Assembly (NCBI RefSeq): GCF_004363655.1
Contig: NZ_SNZH01000012.1
Span: 186,001 to 250,000 of the forward strand
Direction of reading: 5' to 3'
DNA: 64,000 bases
DNA from: Tahibacter aquaticus
GTDB taxonomy: Bacteria; Pseudomonadota; Gammaproteobacteria; Xanthomonadales; Rhodanobacteraceae
Shown: positions 1 to 10,035 of the stretch, in pieces
Position numbering within the stretch: position 1 is the first letter of the stretch
How the letters are laid out: each line of letters opens with the position of its first letter
Made by a program: the position numbers and the translations under genes
The notes under the pieces: model-generated
The model's input: only the letters and a program-made list of their open reading frames with translations
Told to the model about the DNA's origin: nothing
The model's database searches: none

Positions 1-480
1 GCTCACGATGACCTGGTTCACACGCGGGTCCAGCGCGCGCGCATAGGCGTCGATCTCACGCAGCACGGCGATCTTGCCAGCGCTGTCGAGGCTGTCGATG
101 GGATCGACCGGGCGATACAGGCTACGTCCGCTGCCCAGCGCCAGCGGCACGCCGACGCCGTTGCTGCCAGCCTTGGCCACGGCGCGCGCGGCTCCGGCGG
201 CTTCCAGCAGCTGCGGCAAGACGATTTCGTCGGAATAGGCAAAGCCGGTCTTCTCGCCCGACAGTGCACGCACGCCGACGCCCTGTTCGATGGAGTGATT
301 GCCTTCCTTGACGATGCCGTCTTCCAGCAGCCAGTGCTCGGAACGCGAGTGCTGGAAATACAGGTCGGCCGCATCGATGCCGGGGCCGAGCAGGCGCGCG
401 AAGACGCGATCCAGCTCGCTGGTGGAAAGACCGCCCGGGCGCAACAGGCGTTCGCTCGCTTGCGCGATCATCGAATTCAT
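1..480 (-). CDS. tldD: TldD metalloprotease subunit, N-terminal part (cut by window edge)
   Basis: The first 160 residues of TldD, the partner of TldE/PmbA in a zinc protease heterodimer that processes small peptides and peptide natural products. The frame is open from an ATG at 480 to the window edge, so the C-terminal metal-binding half lies outside. Visible family features are the N-terminal block with DLYFQHSRSEHWLLEDG (residues about 40-56), then EQGVGVRALSGEKTGFAYSD, the typical TldD/PmbA fold opening. It follows yhdP at a 119-base spacing on the same strand, the usual xanthomonad order. An out-of-frame reading of this stretch also stays open but is not protein-like. Confidence 0.93.
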   Translation of the reverse strand, partial: MNSMIAQASERLLRPGGLSTSELDRVFARLLGPGIDAADLYFQHSRSEHWLLEDGIVKEGNHSIEQGVGVRALSGEKTGFAYSDEIVLPQLLEAAGAARAVAKAGSNGVGVPLALGSGRSLYRPVDPIDSLDSAGKIAVLREIDAYARALDPRVNQVIVS

Positions 481-599
481 CAGGATTCCAGCTGAGACAG
501 TGCGGGGGAGATAAGGGCGGGAACGGTAGGCTACAAGGCAAGTCCAGGGCAAGCGCGGCAGCCTGCTGGCCGCTCAACCGACGAATCGGAAGCGGCGCG
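481..599. other. yhdP-tldD intergenic spacer
   Basis: 119 bases between the yhdP stop and the tldD start. It may carry a tldD promoter, but no clear hexamer pair or hairpin stands out. Confidence 0.4.
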
Positions 600-3500
600 C
601 TAATCCTGGCGCGATTTGTGTGCCGCCTCGCCGTCGCTGCCTTCGGGGTCGCGCGCCGGCGGCTTGTCGGCCGGCTCGGCGGGCAGCGGCGGCGGCGTAT
701 CGATGCGCGCCTCTTCGCCGCGCCGCTCGTCGCGGTTGCGGCCGCCTTCGCGCGACACCAGGGTGATCTCGGGTTTGTCCCAGCTGCCGGTGACGTGGTA
801 GCGCGCCGTAGTGACCTGGTTGATGGCCTTGTTGAACAAGGTCTGCACCGCCAGCCCGGCGGCGGCGCCGGCCGGGCCACCGGCCAGCGCGCCGACGATG
901 GTCAGGGCGCCGCCGACACGCGGCGTCACTACCATCTGCTGGTCGTAGTCGCGCGCCTTCAGGCCGGTGCGGCCGTGGATGCGGATGTCTGCGGCGGGGC
1001 TGGCAATCAGCAGGTTGGTCGTGCGCGCATCGCCGCCGGCCAGATCGAAGTCGCCGCTGATCGCGGTGAAGCTCATGCCGGTGCGGAAGAAGTCGCCGAA
1101 ATCCAGCGCCAGCCGGCGCGGAATCTCGCGCACCGAAAACAGGCCGAACAGGCGCCCCATGCCCGGCTCCACGTCGAGAATTCGCCCGGCGTTGACGTTG
1201 AGCTTGAGCCGTCCTTCCAGCCGCGCCAGCGCGAACGCCGCCGGCGAGCCGTTCCAGTGCACATTGAGATGGGCCAGGGTCTGGCCGCCTTCGAACACGC
1301 CGGCCACGCCGAGCGCAGTCAGCATGCGGCCGAGGTTTTCCGAGGTGAGGTCCATGTCGATGTCGGAACGGTGGCTTTTTCCGTCGCCATTCCACTGCCC
1401 GCGCGCATGCATTTCCATGTCGGCGGACTGGGAATCGAACTGCTCGATGCGCATGCCCTCGCCGCCGGGCTGGGATTCCAGCCGGGTTTCGCCGAAATTG
1501 GCCGAGCCGAGGCGGAAATCACCTATCCACACGTGCAGAGGTGGAATGGTGGAAGGAATCACACCATCGAAGGGATCGGGCGGGTCCGCCGCGGACGGGT
1601 CGGCGGCCTGCGCCGGCTTGGGCGAATCGGGCCAGTACAGGTGCTCGAACTGCGCAGTGATGCCGCGCTTGAGCAGGTCGCTGGTGGGAATCTGCAAGGT
1701 ACCCTGCAGCTGCGCACCGCTGAAGCTGATGCCGACCTGGTCGGGCTGGCGCGCCAGCACCAGGCCCAGGTCGGAGAATTCGCGGCTGCCGACGACGGCC
1801 TTGTCCGCGCGCACGTCGACCGCACCAAGCAGGCCAGGGCCGGCGTCGGAACCCACGCCGATGCCAGCCCAGCCGGACATGTCCAGGCGCCGGGCACGGC
1901 CGCCGACGGTCAGGCCGCTGGCGGGCACGCTCTCCGGCATCTGGTCGCCCAAAAGCACAGCACCCGCGAATTCGCGCTGGCCGTCGGGCAGGCGCGCGCG
2001 CATTCGCAGCACATCGGCCAGTTCCACGGTCAGCGGACTGCCCTGCGTCGGCAGGTGCAGCGACAGCTGTATCGGCAAGGCATCGCCGGCCGGCTTGTCC
2101 AGCGGCGCCGGCAGGTCGAGGGCGGTGCCGCGCAGTTCCGAGCGCATTTGCAGCCGGGTCGGCTCGGCCGCGGCGCGCGGCACGTCCATCTGCACTATCC
2201 AGTCGGAGCGGCCGCTGAAACGCGGCCACCAGGGTTTCAGCGCAGTGACATCGGCAAACACCTGTTGCAGCGACAGATTGCCCTCCAGGCGCGCCTCGAC
2301 CGCGTTTTCGGCCGCCTTCACATCGCTGCCGATGGCGAGGAAAAACTTGGCCGGAAAGCCGTCTTTCTGTATCGCCAGCGGTCCGGCGGAAAAACCCGTG
2401 TCGTGGAAACGGATATTTCCGCTGGAATGGGCAAAATCCACATCCCACTTTTTTGCCACGATGGCGGAATCGGCCAGGTCGATCTCGCCCTTGACCCGGC
2501 TGGGCAGCTCGGGCTTGAACGGCAGGTCGAGGCGAAAACGCACCGTCGTCGTGCCGCCGATGTCCAGTCCGGTCAGCTCTTTCTGGTAGCGCGTGCCCAG
2601 CGGCGAGGCGCGCAGCACAGCGAGCAGGTCGCCGCCCTTGCCGCTGCCTTCCACGTCGAGGTTCAGTTCCGCGTCCTTGAAGCTGGGAATATCCGCCACC
2701 GCGCGCTTGAGGCTGGTGCCCAGCACCGTGCCGCCGCTGGTTTCTGCATGCAGGCTGGAATTGATGAAATCCGCCGTCACCGCCACGCCTTCAGCGCGCG
2801 GCCAGGCCGGGTTGTAGTCCAGGGTCAGGCCGCTGATCTCGGCCCTGGCCTTGAACTGGCCGGCAAAGTTGGTGATGGGCCAGTCGTCCAGGTCGCAATG
2901 GATGGCGGCGCGGCCGCTGTCGATGCGGCCGGCGACCAGGGCGCGGTCCAGCCATTCCATCGCCTTGGGCGACATGTCGCCGATGGGCCAGAACTGCTTG
3001 GCGGCAGGCACCTCGCTGGGCAGGACCACGGCATACAGCTCCAGCAGCGGCTTGCCGGCGTCGGGCAGCAGCTCCACGCCGCCGCGCAGCTGCAGCCCAA
3101 CGCCTTCCGCGTCCACATCCAGCGCATCGGTCTCTACGCGCCAGCCGGAATCCACGCCCTCGCCCAGCGGAAACGCGACGATGCGCCCGCCCAGATGATT
3201 GAACCGCAGCGGCTGGCGAAATTTGCGCGCGTAATTCACTGTCGTCGCCTGCATCGGCAGTTCCAGCGCCAGTGCCTGCGCATCGGCGCTGATTTCACCG
3301 TCAAGTGCGGACAGGCCCGGTGCCTTGTCGACCGCGATGAAGCCCAGGCCACGCACGCTGGCGTTGAGCTGGAAATCGGTGCGCGACACGTAGCGCAAAT
3401 CCACATTTTGCAAGTTGCCCTGCAGGCCAGCCCGCGCCGGCCAGGCGCGCTCCTGTCCGGGCAGCAGTACCGACAGCGCAGCGACACTGCCCAGGTCCAG

Positions 3501-4538
3501 CCGCGGTGAGCTCAGCAGATAGGCATCCGTGTCGTCTTCGTGGCGCAGTTCGAATGCGCTCGCGACCGCATTCGTGCCCGCGCGCGCCGCCCGCAGCCCA
3601 GCCACGTCGACGGTCCAGCTGCGCTCGCCACGGCGCCAGCGCGCCACACCCTGAAGTTGGGCCAAGCCGGTGGCGCGGCTCGCATCGGGCGCGTCCGGCT
3701 GCAGCGGTTGCAACTCGATGCCATGCAGATCCAGCGCGGCATGCGCCGACACCAGCTGGCCCTGGTGCGCACCGGCCCAGAGCTGGACGCGTCCCTTGCC
3801 GCTGCCCAGGCGACGCTCGCGCCAGCTCAGGCCCTGGGTCAGCGCCGCCAGATCCAGCGCTTCGCCGCCGAGATAGGCGCTACCCGAGCGCGTCTGCGAA
3901 TCGAATTCGGCCACCAGCTGCAGCAGGCCCGACTCGGCCCCGTCGCGGTGCAGCAAGGCCTGCACGCGATGATGGCTGCCGTCGTTGAGCAGGCGCAGTT
4001 CGTTGAAGCGCACGGCTACGTCGATGCCGTTGGCGGCATCGATCACGCGCACCCGCGTATCGCGCAGGGCAATCGCCCCCAGCATCAGCAGCGGGTTTTC
4101 GCCTTCGCCGCTATTGCCGCCGACCAGGCCGGAAACCTGCCAGTCGCCGTTGCCCTGGTGCTGCAGGCTCAGGTCGAGTCCGGCGATGCGGAATTCGCTC
4201 CAGCGCCGGTTGCTGCTGAGCCAGGCGCCCAGGTCCAGCGCCAGCTCGGCCTGGGGAATCACCAGCGGCGGCGCAGCCGGGTCGGACGCGGCCACGTGCA
4301 CGCCTTCCAGGCGCAGCAGCGGCCCTCCGTCGCTCCAGTAACCTTCGACCTGGTCGACACTGACCGGCCGCTGCAGTTGCTCCGACAGGAAACGCGCCAC
4401 GCGCTGCGAATGCAGCCCGACCTGGGGCAGCAGCAGCCGCAGCAGGCCGACGCCGACCGCGGCCAGGATGATCAGGCAGGCGACGCAGACCGTCAGCGCA
4501 ATGCGCAGACGGCGCAGGCGGCGGTGCCACGGTGTCAC
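600..4538 (-). CDS. yhdP: YhdP family AsmA-like envelope protein
   Basis: A very large (about 1312 aa) inner-membrane-anchored protein of the YhdP/AsmA-like family, which in E. coli (1266 aa) bridges the periplasm and helps move phospholipids to the outer membrane. One N-terminal membrane segment (RIALTVCVACLIILAAVGVG) follows an Arg-rich cytoplasmic tip. The rest is a long beta-rich DUF3971/AsmA-like region, and the last 40 residues are a polar Arg/Asp/Pro-rich tail. No ATG starts the frame: GTG at 4538 gives VTPWHRRLRRLR, which fits the family, and a second GTG lies at 4568. It sits 70 bases after rng, so the two are probably co-transcribed. Confidence 0.92.
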   Translation of the reverse strand: MTPWHRRLRRLRIALTVCVACLIILAAVGVGLLRLLLPQVGLHSQRVARFLSEQLQRPVSVDQVEGYWSDGGPLLRLEGVHVAASDPAAPPLVIPQAELALDLGAWLSSNRRWSEFRIAGLDLSLQHQGNGDWQVSGLVGGNSGEGENPLLMLGAIALRDTRVRVIDAANGIDVAVRFNELRLLNDGSHHRVQALLHRDGAESGLLQLVAEFDSQTRSGSAYLGGEALDLAALTQGLSWRERRLGSGKGRVQLWAGAHQGQLVSAHAALDLHGIELQPLQPDAPDASRATGLAQLQGVARWRRGERSWTVDVAGLRAARAGTNAVASAFELRHEDDTDAYLLSSPRLDLGSVAALSVLLPGQERAWPARAGLQGNLQNVDLRYVSRTDFQLNASVRGLGFIAVDKAPGLSALDGEISADAQALALELPMQATTVNYARKFRQPLRFNHLGGRIVAFPLGEGVDSGWRVETDALDVDAEGVGLQLRGGVELLPDAGKPLLELYAVVLPSEVPAAKQFWPIGDMSPKAMEWLDRALVAGRIDSGRAAIHCDLDDWPITNFAGQFKARAEISGLTLDYNPAWPRAEGVAVTADFINSSLHAETSGGTVLGTSLKRAVADIPSFKDAELNLDVEGSGKGGDLLAVLRASPLGTRYQKELTGLDIGGTTTVRFRLDLPFKPELPSRVKGEIDLADSAIVAKKWDVDFAHSSGNIRFHDTGFSAGPLAIQKDGFPAKFFLAIGSDVKAAENAVEARLEGNLSLQQVFADVTALKPWWPRFSGRSDWIVQMDVPRAAAEPTRLQMRSELRGTALDLPAPLDKPAGDALPIQLSLHLPTQGSPLTVELADVLRMRARLPDGQREFAGAVLLGDQMPESVPASGLTVGGRARRLDMSGWAGIGVGSDAGPGLLGAVDVRADKAVVGSREFSDLGLVLARQPDQVGISFSGAQLQGTLQIPTSDLLKRGITAQFEHLYWPDSPKPAQAADPSAADPPDPFDGVIPSTIPPLHVWIGDFRLGSANFGETRLESQPGGEGMRIEQFDSQSADMEMHARGQWNGDGKSHRSDIDMDLTSENLGRMLTALGVAGVFEGGQTLAHLNVHWNGSPAAFALARLEGRLKLNVNAGRILDVEPGMGRLFGLFSVREIPRRLALDFGDFFRTGMSFTAISGDFDLAGGDARTTNLLIASPAADIRIHGRTGLKARDYDQQMVVTPRVGGALTIVGALAGGPAGAAAGLAVQTLFNKAINQVTTARYHVTGSWDKPEITLVSREGGRNRDERRGEEARIDTPPPLPAEPADKPPARDPEGSDGEAAHKSRQD

Positions 4539-4610
4539 AAGTGCAATCCCGCACGCGCCCGCCGGCACGTCATGGACAATGCAACCTTGTGAAATTTACC
4601 ACGATGCCGC

Positions 4611-6095
4611 TCAGAGCAGGACCACATCGAACTGCTCCTGCGAGTAGTGCTCTTCGGGCTGGAAGCGAATGGTCTTGTGCACGAACTCTTCCAGTTCGGC
4701 CACGGCGGCGGACTCTTCCTCCAGGATGCGGTTGACCACCTTGGGCGCCGCCAGCACCAGCAGTTTCTCGGCGTCGAACTGGCGCACGGCGCGGGTGATC
4801 TCGCGGAAAATCTCGTAGGTGACGGTCTCGGCCGTCTTCAGGCTGCCGCGGCCGCCGCATTCGGGACAGGGCTCGCACAGCTGCCGTTCCAGGCTTTCGG
4901 TGGTGCGCTTGCGCGTCATCTCCACCAGGCCCAGCGGCGACATGTCGTAGACCGTGGTCTTGGCATGGTCGCGCACCAGCGCCTTTTCCAGCGTGCGCAG
5001 CACCTGGCGCTTGTGCTCGTCATCGGTCATGTCGATGAAGTCGATGATGATGATGCCGCCCAGGTTGCGCAGGCGCAGCTGGCGCGCGGCAGCCTGGGCC
5101 GCTTCCAGATTGGTGCGGTAGACCGTCTCTTCCAGATTGCGGTGACCGAGGAACGCGCCGGTGTTCACATCGACCGTGGTCATCGCCTCGGTCTGGTCGA
5201 CGATCAGATAGCCGCCGGACTTCAGCGGCACTTCCTTGCGCAGGGCGCGCTGGATCTCGTCTTCGACGCCGTACAGGTCGAAGATCGGCCGTTCGCCGGG
5301 ATAATGTTCGATGCGCTCCACCAGTTCGGGCATGAACTGATGAGTGAAGCTCTGGATACGTTCGAAGGTTTCGCGCGAATCCACCCGCACCTTCTCGATG
5401 TCGCGCCGCATCAGGTCGCGCAGCGCGCGCAGGGACAGCGGCAGGTCTTCATAGATGCGCGTGCCGACGCGGGCCGTGGCAATGCCTTCCTGCACCGCCA
5501 GCCAGAGGCGGCCCAGATAGTCCACATCTTCGGCCAGCGCCTCGTAGCTCTGTCCTTCGGCATTGGTGCGCACGATGAAACCCAGGTTGCCCTCGCGGCC
5601 GAGCTGCTGCAGGCTTTCCTTGAGGCGGCCGCGCTCGGCCTCGTCCTCGATGCGCACCGACACGCCGACCATGCGCGAATACGGCAGCAGCACCAGGTAG
5701 CGCGAAGGAATCGACAGGTGCGTAGTCAGGCGCGCGCCCTTGCTGCCGATCGGATCCTTCACCACCTGTACCACCAGTTCGTGGCCTTCACGCACCAGGT
5801 CGAGGATGGGCGGCGTAGGTCCGGTGGTTGCAGCGCCTTCGGTCGCATCGCCGACCAGCGAGGGCGCGGCACGGACGATGTCGGAGGCATGCAGAAACGC
5901 CGCGCGGTCCAGGCCGATCTCGACGAAGGCCGCCTGCATGCCGGGCATTACCCGGCTGATCCTGCCCTTGTAGATATTGCCGACGTAGCCGCGCCGCTGG
6001 GCGCGTTCGATATGCACTTCCTGCAGCATGCCGTTTTCGACCACGGCAACGCGGGTTTCGCGCGGAGTGACGTTGATCAGGATTTCTTCGCTCAC
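4611..6095 (-). CDS. rng: Ribonuclease G
   Basis: Endoribonuclease of the RNase E/G family (494 aa; E. coli RNase G has 489), which matures 16S rRNA 5' ends and decays mRNA in the cytoplasm. An S1-like RNA-binding domain covers about residues 37-120 (GYVGNIYKGRISRVMPGMQA). The DNase I-like catalytic domain shows the metal-binding acids in VDVNTGAF (about 307) and IIDFIDM (about 350). The zinc-link CEPCPECGG is near residue 405. The protein ends soon after, without the RNase E scaffold tail, which separates it from Rne. ATG start at 6095. Confidence 0.96.
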   Translation of the reverse strand: MSEEILINVTPRETRVAVVENGMLQEVHIERAQRRGYVGNIYKGRISRVMPGMQAAFVEIGLDRAAFLHASDIVRAAPSLVGDATEGAATTGPTPPILDLVREGHELVVQVVKDPIGSKGARLTTHLSIPSRYLVLLPYSRMVGVSVRIEDEAERGRLKESLQQLGREGNLGFIVRTNAEGQSYEALAEDVDYLGRLWLAVQEGIATARVGTRIYEDLPLSLRALRDLMRRDIEKVRVDSRETFERIQSFTHQFMPELVERIEHYPGERPIFDLYGVEDEIQRALRKEVPLKSGGYLIVDQTEAMTTVDVNTGAFLGHRNLEETVYRTNLEAAQAAARQLRLRNLGGIIIIDFIDMTDDEHKRQVLRTLEKALVRDHAKTTVYDMSPLGLVEMTRKRTTESLERQLCEPCPECGGRGSLKTAETVTYEIFREITRAVRQFDAEKLLVLAAPKVVNRILEEESAAVAELEEFVHKTIRFQPEEHYSQEQFDVVLL

Positions 6096-6412
6096 TGGAC
6101 TACCTTGTCAGCGGGCGGCTGAACCGCGCCACAGTGCTTGGGGTACGGGGTTATAGCTGCGGCCATGTGAACTTGTCGATCTGACTGACTGTTGGAAAAG
6201 GCCGCTGCTACGGTTTCGTGAAGACTATCTGACGCTCGCGGCAGCATGCCGCAAGGGCGCCGGCCCCACGTCAAGGCAAGCTATCGGCCCGGCAGGCGTC
6301 GTTGCCACGCTAACAGCTTGCGCCTCAAGCGCGTGCTAAATCCGTTGCTGGCCGCCCTGCCGGAGCGGCTCGCTGTTCGCCGATCATGGCGCCGGGCGCG
6401 GTTTCCGACCGC
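6096..6412. other. rng-maf intergenic region
   Basis: 317 bases without a credible gene between maf (upstream on the minus strand) and rng. It probably holds the rng promoter. I see no convincing hairpin with a T-run, RNA gene or repeat. Confidence 0.45.
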
Positions 6413-6979
6413 TCAGCGCAGGCCAAAGCGGCGCAGCAATTGCGAAGTTTCGTACAGTGGCAGGCCCATCACGCCGGTGAAGCTGCCGCTCAGATGTGCG
6501 ATATGCGCGGCGGCCAGGCCCTGGATCGCGTAGGCACCGGCGCGGCCGTAGGGCTCGCCGCTGGCCACATAGGCGGCAATGGCGGCCTCGTCCATGGGTG
6601 CGAAACGCACCTCGGATTCGCTGGATTCGTGCTCTTCGCGCCCGGCACTGACCAGCCATACCGTCGAAATCACGCGATGACTGCGGCCTTGCAGGCGCTG
6701 CAGCATCTGTACCGCGGCCGCCGCATCGGCCGGCTTGCCGAACACGTCGCCGTCCAGCACCACTTCGGTATCGGCACCCAGCACCACCGCACCGGGCACA
6801 GCCGCCACCTGCAACAGACCGGCACCGGCCTTTTCCCGCGCTACCCGGTTGACGTAGTCGGCCGCCGCTTCGCCCGGTTCGCGCTGCTCGGGCACGTCGA
6901 CGTCGAGCACGGCGAAGCTCAGGCCGAGTTGCTCCAGCAACTGGCGCCGGCGCGGCGACTGCGAGGCGAGATACAACAT
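6413..6979 (-). CDS. maf: Maf/YhdE nucleotide pyrophosphatase
   Basis: A 188-aa Maf family house-cleaning pyrophosphatase that hydrolyses non-canonical or UTP/dTTP nucleotides and is linked to septum control. It opens with the family signature MLYLASQSPRRRQLLEQLG and carries the conserved acidic motif LGADTEVVLDG near residue 70, the catalytic aspartate region. The C-terminal half keeps SGEPYGRAGAYAIQG, which is diagnostic of the YhdE branch. It lies 12 bases after rlmH on the same strand, so translation is probably coupled. Confidence 0.95.
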   Translation of the reverse strand: MLYLASQSPRRRQLLEQLGLSFAVLDVDVPEQREPGEAAADYVNRVAREKAGAGLLQVAAVPGAVVLGADTEVVLDGDVFGKPADAAAAVQMLQRLQGRSHRVISTVWLVSAGREEHESSESEVRFAPMDEAAIAAYVASGEPYGRAGAYAIQGLAAAHIAHLSGSFTGVMGLPLYETSQLLRRFGLR

Positions 6980-6991
6980 GGGCGGCTCCGG

Positions 6992-7462
6992 TCAGGCGCG
7001 GTGATAAGGGTGGTTGGACAGCAGACTGGTGGCGCGGTAGAGCTGCTCGGCCAGGATCAGGCGCACCAGCATATGCGGCAGGGTCAGGGCGCCCAGGGAA
7101 AAGCGCTGGTCGGCGCGAGCCAGGGCGCTGGCGGCCAGGCCGTCTGGCCCGCCAATCAGGAAGGCCAGGTCGCGCCCGGCCATGCGCCACTGCGCCAGCT
7201 GCGCAGCCAGTTCTTCGCTGGACCAGGTCTTGCCGCGGCCGTCCAGCGCAATCACCTGGCTGCCGCGGGGAATCGCCGCCAGCATGGCCGCGCCCTCGTC
7301 ATCCAGCGCGCGCTGCAGATCGCGGCCCTTGCCGCGCTCGCCCAGCTTCAGCTCGACCAGTTCCAGCGGCAGCTCGCGCGAAAGCCGCTTGTGGTACTCG
7401 GCAAAGCCCTCGGCGACCCAGCCCGGCATGCGCTCGCCGACCGAGATCAGGCGCGCGCGCAT
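6992..7462 (-). CDS. rlmH: 23S rRNA pseudouridine-1915 N3-methyltransferase RlmH
   Basis: A 156-aa SPOUT-class methyltransferase that uses S-adenosylmethionine to methylate pseudouridine 1915 in helix 69 of 23S rRNA on assembled ribosomes. It shows the SAM-binding trefoil-knot sequence FLIGGPDGL (about 115) and the C-terminal LSNHPYHRA tail that RlmH orthologues use for catalysis. Length matches the family (155 aa). It lies 31 bases downstream of rsfS, the usual rsfS-rlmH pairing. Confidence 0.96.
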   Translation of the reverse strand: MRARLISVGERMPGWVAEGFAEYHKRLSRELPLELVELKLGERGKGRDLQRALDDEGAAMLAAIPRGSQVIALDGRGKTWSSEELAAQLAQWRMAGRDLAFLIGGPDGLAASALARADQRFSLGALTLPHMLVRLILAEQLYRATSLLSNHPYHRA

Positions 7463-7493
7463 GCAGGAACCTGATCAAGGAACAGCGCCGGGT

Positions 7494-8243
7494 TCAGGCG
7501 TAGGCCGCTTCGGACTCGGTGTCGCCGCCGACCGCCCACATCCGCTCCAGGCCATAGAACTCGCGCACGCGCGGCAGCATGACGTGGACGATGATGTCGC
7601 CGAGGTCGACCAGCACCCATTCGGCTTCGCGCTGGCCTTCCACGCCCAGCGGCATCATGCCCGCCTTCTTGGCGTACCTGACCACTTCGTCAGCGATGGA
7701 TTTGACGTGACGGGTCGAGGTACCGGCGGCGACGACGATGTAGTCGGCAATGGAGGTGCGGCCGCGCACGTCGAGTTCGACGATATCCTTGGCCTTCAGC
7801 TCTTCCAGCGCGCGGCGGACTTCCAGACGCAGGCGCTCGACGATATCCGTCGGCATGCTCTCTTTCTTGCCCGGTTTGCGCGGCTTGGGCTGCGGCGGCG
7901 AGGCAACCGGCGTGCCCTTGCGCTGGGGCTTGGCATCGCTGCTGGCGCTTGCACGCCTGGCGGCCGGGGCCTTGGCCGTCGTTGCCGCAGACTTCTTCGC
8001 CGGCGTCTTCTTGGTTGCCGCTTTCTTTGCGGTGGAGCTGCTCTCGGCCGGGCTCTCCGCTACGGGCTTCTTCGGCGGAAAGCTCTTAACAGCAAAGCTT
8101 TTCGCGACACTTCGCTTCGCTGCCGCCGGCTTGGCCGAGGGCTTCTTCGCAATGGCTGCCTTCTTCGCGGCCGGCCGCGCGGCGCTGGAGCGGGTCTTGC
8201 TTTCGGTGGCAGTTGAAGACTTCGGCGTTTTGGTGGTGGCCAA
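7494..8243 (-). CDS. rsfS: Ribosome silencing factor RsfS with a Lys/Ala-rich N-terminal extension
   Basis: The C-terminal 120 residues are a complete RsfS (DUF143), which binds uL14 and blocks subunit joining in stationary phase. Visible blocks include [20 protein letters not shown] and [18 protein letters not shown]. Upstream in the same frame are about 129 residues of low-complexity sequence rich in Lys, Ala, Ser and Pro ([16 protein letters not shown]), like histone H1-type tails. A TTG at 8243 preceded by AGAGG gives the 249-aa long form. An ATG at 7856 would give the bare core. The tail frame is open with strong G/C third positions, which favours translation, but the true start is not proven. 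Confidence 0.85.
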   Translation of the reverse strand: MATTKTPKSSTATESKTRSSAARPAAKKAAIAKKPSAKPAAAKRSVAKSFAVKSFPPKKPVAESPAESSSTAKKAATKKTPAKKSAATTAKAPAARRASASSDAKPQRKGTPVASPPQPKPRKPGKKESMPTDIVERLRLEVRRALEELKAKDIVELDVRGRTSIADYIVVAAGTSTRHVKSIADEVVRYAKKAGMMPLGVEGQREAEWVLVDLGDIIVHVMLPRVREFYGLERMWAVGGDTESEAAYA

Positions 8244-8359
8244 GCGAGCATTACCTCTGGATAGCGGAATAAGTGGGCGCAGTATAAGGGAGGGGGTGGC
8301 CGGGGCAAGGCGAGGCGGCAGCGGCGACGGCTTTGCCGCGCCGCGGCAGGCAAAGCGCA

Positions 8360-9004
8360 CTAGCGATACCAGCCCCGCTGGCGGATCTGCGCCAGTACCG
8401 CTTCCGGCAGCAGAAAGCGCGGCTCCTGCCCCCGTGCAAGCAGGTTGCGGATGCCCGTGGCGGAAATATCCAGGTCGGTGATGTCCAGCGACAGGATGCG
8501 GCCAGCGCCCTGCCCACGCCAATCGCCATCGACGGCGCAGGCCCGTGCCAGGAACTGCGCGTGCAGTTCGGGCGACAGTGCCGGCGCAGCACCGGGCCGG
8601 GTCATCACGCCGATATGCGCCAGCTCGAACAGCTGCAGCCAGCGGCTCCAGCTGGGCAGGCCGGCGAACGCGTCGGTGCCGAGCAACAGCACCAGCGGCC
8701 GCGCCGCGCCGATTTCCTCGCGCAGTTCGCGCAAGGTATCGACCGTATACGAAGGACCGTCCCGGCGCAGTTCGCGCGTATCCAGCGCCAGCCGCTGCTG
8801 ACCGGCCAGGGCCAGTTCCAGCAGCTGCACGCGTTGTTCCGCACTCAGGCGCGGCTGGGGACGATGCGGCGGCACATTGGCCGGCATCAGGCAAACCTGC
8901 GCATCCAGTTGCTCGGCGGCTTCCCAGGCTGCACGCAGATGGCCGTAGTGGATCGGATCGAAAGTGCCGCCCAGCAGGGCCAGCACCGGTGCCGGCGTGC
9001 TCAC
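8360..9004 (-). CDS. nadD: Nicotinate-nucleotide adenylyltransferase
   Basis: NadD joins ATP and nicotinate mononucleotide to make deamido-NAD in NAD biosynthesis (214 aa here). The nucleotidyltransferase signature [11 protein letters not shown] is at residues 12-22 and the SATGIRN (SxTxxR) motif near 181. The start is a GTG at 9004 whose last bases overlap the TGA of holA (GTGA), so the two are translationally coupled. Longer in-frame starts would lie inside holA. The 116 bases to rsfS hold no separate gene. Confidence 0.95.
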   Translation of the reverse strand: MSTPAPVLALLGGTFDPIHYGHLRAAWEAAEQLDAQVCLMPANVPPHRPQPRLSAEQRVQLLELALAGQQRLALDTRELRRDGPSYTVDTLRELREEIGAARPLVLLLGTDAFAGLPSWSRWLQLFELAHIGVMTRPGAAPALSPELHAQFLARACAVDGDWRGQGAGRILSLDITDLDISATGIRNLLARGQEPRFLLPEAVLAQIRQRGWYR

Positions 9005-10020
9005 GCGCCGCCCAGCAGGTGCGCGCTGCGCGGTAGCGCCATGGCAGCGAGCAGGCGCTCCAGCTCGACCCAGGCATCGCCAGCACCGCGGCCCTTGCTG
9101 ATGCGGTCGATGCGCGCGCCCTGGGCCAGGCATTGTTCCCAATGGGAAAGATTGCCGCGCTGCAAGGCCTTGCGGTAGACCGCCTCGCGGGCGGGATAGA
9201 TGCGCTCGGCGCGGAAGGCCTGGGCCGGATTCGGCGCCGCCGCCAGCCGCACCATGATCTGCAGCTGGTACAGCAGCAGGCCCATGAGACCCGGCACCTG
9301 CTCGCCCTCCGCACGCAACCCGGCAGCGATGCGCAGCGCGCGCGTAGCGTCGCCGCCCAGGGCGGCGTCGGTCAGCTTGAAGGCGTCGTAGCGCGCGCTG
9401 TCGGCGACCAGGTCTTCCAGGGTCGGCGCGTCGAGCAGGCGGTCGCCGGCCAGCAGTGCCAGCTTGTCGATTTCCTGCGCGGCGGCAAGCAGATTGCCTT
9501 CGATGCGCTCGGCCAGCAGGTCGATCGCATCGCGATTGGCCTTGATGCCGCGGCTGGCCATGCGCTGGCCTATCCAGGCCGGCAGGTCATCCGGCCGCAG
9601 CGGTTGTATCGGCACGAACACGCCGATCGCCTCGATCGCGTCGACCCAGGCGGCGTGGTGCTGCTTGCTCCACTGGGTAGAAGTAATCAGCAGTACCGTG
9701 TCCGGCGGCGGCCGTTCGCAGTATTCGATGATCGCCGCGGCACCGTCCTTGTTCGGCTTGCCGGTCGGTACGCGCAGGTCGATCAGCTTGCGCGTGGCGA
9801 ACAGCGACATGCCGCTGGCCGCGCGGGCCAGGTCGTCCCAGTCGAAGCCCGACTCCGCATCCAGCACGTCGCGTTCGAGGTAGCCCAGTTCGCGCGCACG
9901 GGCGCGCAGCGCATCGGCCGCCTCGATCAGCAGCAGGTGTTCTTCACCGGCAAGGAAATACACCGGCTTCATCGTGTCGCCGGCCAGGTGCTGGCGCAGC
10001 TGCGACAGACTGAAACTCAT
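9001..10020 (-). CDS. holA: DNA polymerase III delta subunit
   Basis: The delta subunit (339 aa; E. coli 343) of the clamp loader, which opens the sliding clamp. Recognised from the start ([30 protein letters not shown]) through the three-domain HolA pattern, with [17 protein letters not shown] in the degenerate ATPase-like first domain and [12 protein letters not shown] in the collar domain. It follows lptE by 15 bases and overlaps nadD, so it is part of the leuS-lptE-holA-nadD operon. Confidence 0.95.
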   Translation of the reverse strand: MSFSLSQLRQHLAGDTMKPVYFLAGEEHLLLIEAADALRARARELGYLERDVLDAESGFDWDDLARAASGMSLFATRKLIDLRVPTGKPNKDGAAAIIEYCERPPPDTVLLITSTQWSKQHHAAWVDAIEAIGVFVPIQPLRPDDLPAWIGQRMASRGIKANRDAIDLLAERIEGNLLAAAQEIDKLALLAGDRLLDAPTLEDLVADSARYDAFKLTDAALGGDATRALRIAAGLRAEGEQVPGLMGLLLYQLQIMVRLAAAPNPAQAFRAERIYPAREAVYRKALQRGNLSHWEQCLAQGARIDRISKGRGAGDAWVELERLLAAMALPRSAHLLGGA

Positions 10021-10035
10021 GCGGGCGCTGCTGCC

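Noticed and set aside
618-3509. 963-residue open frame antisense to yhdP
   Set aside because: A shadow of a high-GC gene: the composition (Arg/Ala/Gln/His) is not protein-like, and yhdP explains the region.
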